Origin: JABDKJ01 sp964609215
GTDB lineage: Bacteria; Bacteroidota; Bacteroidia; Flavobacteriales_D; JABDKJ01
Reading direction: 5' to 3'
Assembly (NCBI GenBank): GCA_964609215.1
Contig: CAZSQZ010000001.1
Coordinates: 434,001-498,000 of the forward strand
Length of the DNA: 64,000 nt
This document shows, in pieces, positions 59,488 to 64,000 of the stretch; within the stretch, counting starts at the first letter, position 1; every line of letters starts with the position of its first letter. The position numbers were made by a program, and so were the translations under genes. The notes beneath the pieces are model-generated. The model did no database searches, was not told the origin of the DNA, and saw only the letters and a list, made by a program, of their open reading frames with translations.

Positions 59488-60398
59488 AAACTGTAAAATC
59501 GAGGAGAAACAATTTCCCCCTTTTCTTTTCCTAAATTGATTCCCATAAAAATTTCATGAGAATTTGGTTTATTGGTTTTCAGATCGATTAAACTTAATTC
59601 ATAAGAATAGCCAATCCGAATGTTCTTTCTTACGAAAAAATGACTAATAAGATTCAAGTTTTTACTATTTCTATAGGATACTCCAAAAGTGATTTTATCC
59701 TTTAGTGTAAAATTTGAACTAATGTCAAAAGCAAATTGATTGGTTTCTGTTGCGTTTACTAATATGTAGGGTTTCCAAACCAAATTTTTAGATAAGGGTC
59801 TGGCGAGACCTAGAAGTAGGTCTGCATGGATAAATTGTCTTGCAGTTCCAAGCTCGGATAATTTATAATTACTCTGCAGCAGGTTGGAGAATTTTATTCC
59901 AGCAATTAATCTATTGTTTTGATACAATCCTGAGAAATTAAATCTAGGAATAACAGAATTTAAGGCGCCTTGCTGTGGATAGGCTAAGTCATTTTGCTGA
60001 AAAACCAGTTCTGAAAAATTAAATGAGATTTGTTCCAGACCTAAATCCAAAGCCAAAGAAAAAAGCCCTCTATTTGACTGCATATGATAAGCAAAAGTTC
60101 CTTCAATAGAACTGCTTCGATGAACTCCAATTGATTCATTTGAAATCAGAATACCAAGCCCCATTTTTTTTTCATTTAATGGAGTATGAAGGCTGATATA
60201 TTGTGAAAACGGAGCACCCTCAACACTGGTCCATTGACTGTTAATACCCAGCCCTATAGCAGTTATGTTTTTACTTCCAGCATACGCTGAGTTGAGTTGG
60301 TAATAATTAAAAAGGCTTTGATTAAATAATTGATTTTGTTGACCATTAAAATCAAGGAAGGAATTGCAAAGAATAAGAAGTACAAATAGTCTCTTCAT
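59484..60398 (-). CDS. PorP/SprF family type IX secretion membrane protein
   Basis: Outer-membrane beta-barrel of 304 aa with a signal peptide ending in FNGQ. The family start QLFNQSLFNYYQLNSAYAGS is clear, followed by alternating barrel strands (GLGINSQWTSVEGAPFSQYI, LGILISNESIGVHRSSS) and a C-terminal aromatic end. SprF-like proteins are needed to export or anchor neighbouring type B CTD proteins. Here the CTD protein is the gene just upstream. Overlaps of four bases on both sides show translational coupling. Confidence 0.93.
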   Translation of the reverse strand: MKRLFVLLILCNSFLDFNGQQNQLFNQSLFNYYQLNSAYAGSKNITAIGLGINSQWTSVEGAPFSQYISLHTPLNEKKMGLGILISNESIGVHRSSSIEGTFAYHMQSNRGLFSLALDLGLEQISFNFSELVFQQNDLAYPQQGALNSVIPRFNFSGLYQNNRLIAGIKFSNLLQSNYKLSELGTARQFIHADLLLGLARPLSKNLVWKPYILVNATETNQFAFDISSNFTLKDKITFGVSYRNSKNLNLISHFFVRKNIRIGYSYELSLIDLKTNKPNSHEIFMGINLGKEKGEIVSPRFYSL

Positions 60399-61117
60399 CT
60401 TAATAATTCTATAAATCCAGAGAATTCCTGATTATCGGTTTTTACAAAATAGAAGTAAGTAGCATCAGGTAGAATATTACCATTTTGATCTATACCAGAA
60501 AATACGACAGTACTATTGTCATAATTTTTCCCCTTCCAGATGAGAACACCAAGACGATTATAAATTTCTACTTCGTTCTGTAAAAATTCCTCGGCTGTTA
60601 TATTTTCAATTATCCAAAAATCATTAGTTCCATCCTCGTTTGGTGTAAATCCATTGTAAAAGACAAGATTGCAATTACCAGCACCTTCTTCTACGATTAT
60701 TTCAATTTCTTTAGAACATGAGGAAGAAGAAAAAAGAATGTCGTAAGTACCAGCGGCAAGACCGTTAAGAGTAGAGTCGTTAAATGTCTGACCGTTGACA
60801 GTTATAAAATAGGGTAAAGTGCAACCAGCAATATTAAAGAAAGAGATTGAGCCGTCACTTGCTTCTGGACAGGAAGTGTTAATGACATTATAGCTTAATT
60901 CCAGACTATTAAACCATTGCTGAAACCCCTGGCTAATAATTGTACTATCGTTCATACCTAGTTCAACAACGGGTTCTCCTATAGAGAAGCTATACTGGTT
61001 TCCATTACTATGATTACCCTCACCACCAGCTGATGCAATAAGTTTTTGTTCAAGATTTTGACCTAATGCCGATATGGAAAGGACTATCGTTAGAAAGTAT
61101 ATTGGGAAGTATTTCAT
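60395..61117 (-). CDS. T9SS type B CTD (gliding motility-associated) protein
   Basis: Surface protein of 240 aa. ATG 61117 overlaps the previous stop by four bases (ATGA) and gives a signal peptide ending in SALGQ; a longer start at 61138 would not. A short N-terminal region (ASAGGEGNHSNGNQYSFSIG) is followed by a SprB-like repeat of about 70 residues (CPEASDGSISFFNIAGCTLP) and a CHU_C type B sorting domain (FYNGFTPNEDGTNDFW, VEIYNRLGVLIWKG, GIDQNGNILPDATYFYFV). Probably exported with help from the adjacent PorP/SprF protein. Confidence 0.88.
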   Translation of the reverse strand: MKYFPIYFLTIVLSISALGQNLEQKLIASAGGEGNHSNGNQYSFSIGEPVVELGMNDSTIISQGFQQWFNSLELSYNVINTSCPEASDGSISFFNIAGCTLPYFITVNGQTFNDSTLNGLAAGTYDILFSSSSCSKEIEIIVEEGAGNCNLVFYNGFTPNEDGTNDFWIIENITAEEFLQNEVEIYNRLGVLIWKGKNYDNSTVVFSGIDQNGNILPDATYFYFVKTDNQEFSGFIELLR

Positions 61118-62178
61118 AATCCCTTTGTGAAATACCATCCTTCAAAACCAAAAGAGATAACTGAAAAAACCTGCTCACCATGTGCAGGAGAAAAAGTAAT
61201 ATTGGGTTGAGAGTTAATGTTAGAATTACCTACAGTTAAAAACTCTATGGAATGATTTACAGTATTCTTGAAAATAAAAACGTACTCTCTTCCGACAGCA
61301 TCTACGGCACTTGGTAATGTAATTGAGAAAGGTGCTGTTGAATTATTAATTAAGAAGTGACTAGAGTTTGATGAAGGGTTTAAGGTATTGTTAGAAATGA
61401 TTTCCGTTTGATAGGAAATAGATCCATTTATATCCAAAGTGGAGTTAGGATTTGCGTTATTTTCTCCAACTCCAAGATTTTCGTTACCAGTATAATACAG
61501 CGCACCAGTTCCATTTTCTAGCCAAAAATTGGATGGCAGAATAGGAGCTAAGTTTACTGAAAAATCCATTCCAGATTCAGTAATAACCAATTGTGTGCCA
61601 TTCAATAAGGCTTGAGTGATTGATTCATTTTGTGGATCTCCATCATCATCTACTAGATCAGATAAATCTGCATTTAACACTCCATCTAAATCTGTTATCG
61701 ATAAGATGTTATTGCTACTGTCAAAGGATAAATCCAAATTGGTTTCATTACTGGGATCTGCATCTGCATCGTCCGCATTGCTCACAGTATTTGCATGCAA
61801 TGCATATGGAACTGAGATTAATTGAACTACACTTATTTCCTCGTAAGTATCGCCCCCATCATCACTGATAAGAGTGGCAAGAAAAAAAGTATTACTGCCC
61901 CAATCGATAGCTGAAAAATTAGAAGAACTGGTACCATTTCCAATCACTAAGGTAAATAATCCGAAACTATTTGTTGTGACTGTATGTGTTTCGCTATAAG
62001 CGGTATCGCCATTCATGTTTCCTTCTCTAATTTCGAACTTAACATCAATGATATCATTTGGAATTTCTTGCCCTGCATTATCTCTTGCAATCGCTTGATA
62101 GTTAATGCCAAATGGACTTTGGGCATGGCCATCAACTAACAGAAACAAAAGAAAAAGAGAAACGAGCAGTCTTTGCAT
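61114..62178 (-). CDS. Exported fibre-like protein of the T9SS cassette
   Basis: Secreted protein of 354 aa with a signal peptide ending in GHAQ. The N-terminal domain (about 20-135; FGINYQAIARDNAGQEIPN, VPYALHANTVSNADDADADP) occurs in many Bacteroidota secreted proteins. A low-complexity Asp/Asn-rich linker (about 130-200, DDDGDPQNES) follows, then beta-rich segments resembling tail-fibre-like stalks (ENLGVGENNANPNSTLDING). It has no T9SS sorting domain itself. First gene of the four-gene cassette. Its role is unknown; a structural or adhesin part is plausible. Confidence 0.75.
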   Translation of the reverse strand: MQRLLVSLFLLFLLVDGHAQSPFGINYQAIARDNAGQEIPNDIIDVKFEIREGNMNGDTAYSETHTVTTNSFGLFTLVIGNGTSSSNFSAIDWGSNTFFLATLISDDGGDTYEEISVVQLISVPYALHANTVSNADDADADPSNETNLDLSFDSSNNILSITDLDGVLNADLSDLVDDDGDPQNESITQALLNGTQLVITESGMDFSVNLAPILPSNFWLENGTGALYYTGNENLGVGENNANPNSTLDINGSISYQTEIISNNTLNPSSNSSHFLINNSTAPFSITLPSAVDAVGREYVFIFKNTVNHSIEFLTVGNSNINSQPNITFSPAHGEQVFSVISFGFEGWYFTKGL

Positions 62179-62263
62179 AAACTGAAAGATTATTAAAAAC
62201 TAAAAATACCATCAATAAAAAGGGCAGTCCTGAGAATTGAGCTCTATTGCAAACAGGTTCGTG

Positions 62264-63346
62264 TTAATTAAATCTCTGAATATCAACCTCTTCGTGCAGA
62301 GGAATGTCTTTGAAAATGAGATCACATAATTCCTTTGAAAAATAAGGAGCCAAAGTCACTCCTCTGGTGCCAAGCCCATTGAATATATATACATTTCTGT
62401 GATCTGAATGTCTACCAATTAGCGGACGTCTATCTGAGACAGTAGGTCTTACACCACCTATTTGCGAAATCACTTTGACTTTTTCCGAAGTAAAAGGTTC
62501 TATCTTTTTGAGTAGTTCCTTTAAAGCAGAATCGCTGGTACTCTCATTAAAGTTGGCCCATTCAAAGGTAGCTCCAATTTTGTAGCGATTATTACCTATG
62601 GGTAAGATGTAAACTGGGGCTTTTAGAATTTTATCAACCTGAAGTTTTTCATCTTCAATTACGATAACTTCACCTTTTACTTTTTGCATGGGAAGAGTTG
62701 AGAAAAAAGGGTTATGTGTCATTCTATAACCTTCACAAAAGACGATGGATTTTGAATGCAGGCCCTTGTAATTGATAGAAGATTCATCCATTATTAAACT
62801 ACTATGCTCAAAGTTGCTATTGTAAAAAGCGTTGTTTCCAATAAGTTTTTCCTTTGTGCATTCAATTAGTTTAGGAACGTTTAGCCATCCGCTCATTTTT
62901 ACTTTTCCAGTATGTTTTTTTTCATTAAAAATATCAAGAGTTCCATTTTCTATGTAATCCATCCAGGCCAATAGTTGAGTTTTTTCTTGCCAAATTTTTT
63001 CTTCTTCTGCATTAGCAAATATTCTATGAATCTCTATATCATGCCTAAGAACCACTTTAAGTTCTTCTTCACAGTTTTTATAAAAAGGAATGCAATAATT
63101 GATGAACTCCTTGGCTCTCCAAGATTTCCTTAAACGTTTTATTATTAGTGGATTATGAATTCCAATTGCTGCCCATGATGCGGTATTTATGTGATTGTTT
63201 TCAAAAACGGCAACACGTTTTCCTTGTAAATGAAGCTGATTTACCAAAACAGAACCAGCTAAACCCTGTCCCACAACTATGACATCATATTCATTTCCTT
63301 GCACAGATTCTAAGAAACAATTATTTTTTGGAATAGATTTTGTCAT
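62264..63346 (-). CDS. FAD-dependent oxidoreductase, DAO family
   Basis: Flavoprotein of 360 aa of the D-amino-acid-oxidase/glycine-oxidase-like family. The dinucleotide motif is YDVIVVGQGLAGSVLV (about 20-35). The late substrate/FAD region is QIGGVRPTVSDRRPLIGRH and NGLGTRGVTLAPYF. I chose ATG 63346; in-frame starts further up would add a hydrophobic leader that overlaps the divergent gene. Relatives include ThiO and the MnmC C-terminal domain, so the substrate is uncertain. It has 85 bases before the T9SS cassette and 22 bases to the divergent DUF3108 gene. Confidence 0.82.
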   Translation of the reverse strand: MTKSIPKNNCFLESVQGNEYDVIVVGQGLAGSVLVNQLHLQGKRVAVFENNHINTASWAAIGIHNPLIIKRLRKSWRAKEFINYCIPFYKNCEEELKVVLRHDIEIHRIFANAEEEKIWQEKTQLLAWMDYIENGTLDIFNEKKHTGKVKMSGWLNVPKLIECTKEKLIGNNAFYNSNFEHSSLIMDESSINYKGLHSKSIVFCEGYRMTHNPFFSTLPMQKVKGEVIVIEDEKLQVDKILKAPVYILPIGNNRYKIGATFEWANFNESTSDSALKELLKKIEPFTSEKVKVISQIGGVRPTVSDRRPLIGRHSDHRNVYIFNGLGTRGVTLAPYFSKELCDLIFKDIPLHEEVDIQRFN

Positions 63347-63368
63347 TATTGAATAAATTACGCTGATT

Positions 63369-64000
63369 ATGAAAGGGATTGGAACTAAATATTTAATAAT
63401 GTTCATGGGTTTTTTATTTCTTTTTCTGGGTAGCGATGCCCAAATAAAAGAGCCTGAAATCGTTAATATAGACACTATGGAATCTGTTTCTCTAAGAGAA
63501 TTACCATATAATTCATTTAAGGCGGGTGAGTTTCTTAGATTTCGCTTACACTATGGTTTTGTGGATGCAGGTGAGGCAACCGTTTCAGTTAATGAATCGG
63601 CAGATATTAACGGACGGGAAGTATTGCATATAGTGGGTAAAGGAAGAACTCTAGGTGCTTTTAATTGGTTTTATAAAGTGAACGATAGGTATGAAACCTA
63701 TCTGGATAAGAAAGGTGTTTTTCCTTGGAAATTTGTTAGAAGAATTAATGAAGGAGGCTACAAGAAAAGTCAAGACTACTTTTTCCATCAAGACAAAGAA
63801 ACAGTTGATAATGGAGCAGGAAAAACCTTTAAAGTACCAACTGGAATTCAAGATATGATATCCACATTCTACTATGCCAGAACACTAGATTTTTCTGAAA
63901 TGAAGGTGGGAGAAGTTGTTGCTATAGAGACCTTTTTAGATGATGAGCTTTATACTCTAAATGTTAAGTATCTGGGTAAAGAAGAAATTAAAATTAGAAC
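63369..64000 (+). CDS. DUF3108 domain protein, 3' end outside window
   Basis: Open frame from ATG 63369 to the window end (210 codons seen). It starts with a signal peptide (MFMGFLFLFLGSDAQ). The mature start fits the DUF3108 family: KAGEFLRFRLHYGFVDAG, then INGREVLHIVGKGRT, WFYKVNDRYETYLDK and FHQDKETVDNG. The family is periplasmic or outer-membrane associated with no settled function. It is divergent from the FAD oxidoreductase gene with only 22 bases between start codons, so at least one promoter lies inside the other gene. Confidence 0.82.
   Translation, partial: MKGIGTKYLIMFMGFLFLFLGSDAQIKEPEIVNIDTMESVSLRELPYNSFKAGEFLRFRLHYGFVDAGEATVSVNESADINGREVLHIVGKGRTLGAFNWFYKVNDRYETYLDKKGVFPWKFVRRINEGGYKKSQDYFFHQDKETVDNGAGKTFKVPTGIQDMISTFYYARTLDFSEMKVGEVVAIETFLDDELYTLNVKYLGKEEIKIR

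Noticed and set aside
63347..63475. Longer start for the FAD oxidoreductase
   Set aside because: The added part is hydrophobic, overlaps the signal peptide region of the divergent DUF3108 gene and precedes the normal FAD-binding N-terminus.
1..64000. tRNA or rRNA genes, CRISPR arrays, insertion sequences, prophage or integrase genes
   Set aside because: None seen on reading through the intergenic spaces; all are short and no transposase or integrase motifs appear. Subtle RNAs would need a covariance-model search.

Overview
The window looks like a stretch of chromosome from a low-GC marine-type Bacteroidota, most likely Flavobacteriia. The evidence is a gldH gliding lipoprotein gene beside ricT and a class A PBP, the Bacteroidota-only IPExxxVDY protein between rnc and pyk, proteins with type IX secretion (T9SS) C-terminal domains, a PorP/SprF-PorE-like cassette, A-rich leaders without Shine-Dalgarno sequences, frequent TTG/GTG starts and many lipobox proteins. 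No rRNA, tRNA, CRISPR array, insertion sequence, integrase or phage gene was seen. No gap between genes exceeds 300 bases.

Layout. 1-4514: fabF (5' cut), rnc, IPExxxVDY protein, pyk and an M42 peptidase, all on +. 4507-6404: pheS and a cyclophilin lipoprotein on -. 6540-7272: two paralogous small lipoproteins. 7253-15961: a conserved unknown, cvpA, pgk, holB, ricT, gldH, PBP1A and the succinyl-CoA:acetoacetate CoA-transferase pair. 15958-21060: two large T9SS-exported PQQ-type dehydrogenase paralogues. 21073-26770: a polytopic GT39-like protein, a GT2 glycosyltransferase with no canonical start, a second GT39-like protein, a double-ATPase oligopeptide ABC protein and a lipoprotein. 26875-35689: OmpA lipoprotein, tryptophan 2,3-dioxygenase, M23 and M28 peptidases, gpsA and uvrC.

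35760-44347 is the most distinctive region, a light-linked carotenoid locus. It holds a B12-binding MerR regulator (CarH-like), an ECF sigma factor with no anti-sigma gene, crtI, crtB, idi, a photolyase, an orphan single-pass membrane protein, a PRXL2-like CxxC redox protein, a CruF-like membrane protein, crtZ and a CrtYcd-type lycopene cyclase, and it closes with a strong hairpin terminator. A TTAAACAAA / TTTGTTTAA motif recurs before merR, the sigma factor, crtB and the divergent orphan/redox pair. This suggests one regulon extending beyond the pigment enzymes. The predicted products are beta-carotene and zeaxanthin, with a possible 1-hydroxylated carotenoid if the CruF-like protein is active. 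No GGPP synthase or ketolase gene is present here.

44409-57199: an orphan FecR-type anti-sigma factor followed by an unannotated 51-residue ORF, dusB, an rbfA-methyltransferase-LolE-like permease operon, a tandem universal stress protein, a YfiR/TPR/HAMP-SpoIIE signalling operon, ferritin, a GbsR-type regulator with a 4-TM protein, and rnr. 57196-62178 is a translationally coupled four-gene T9SS cassette. The window ends with a divergent FAD oxidoreductase and a 3'-cut DUF3108 gene.

Gene packing is extreme. Of 12 convergent junctions, nine overlap at their 3' ends (five of them by exactly 4 bases through shared stop codons) and one abuts. Functional calls come from recognised motifs and remembered family features, because no searches could be run.
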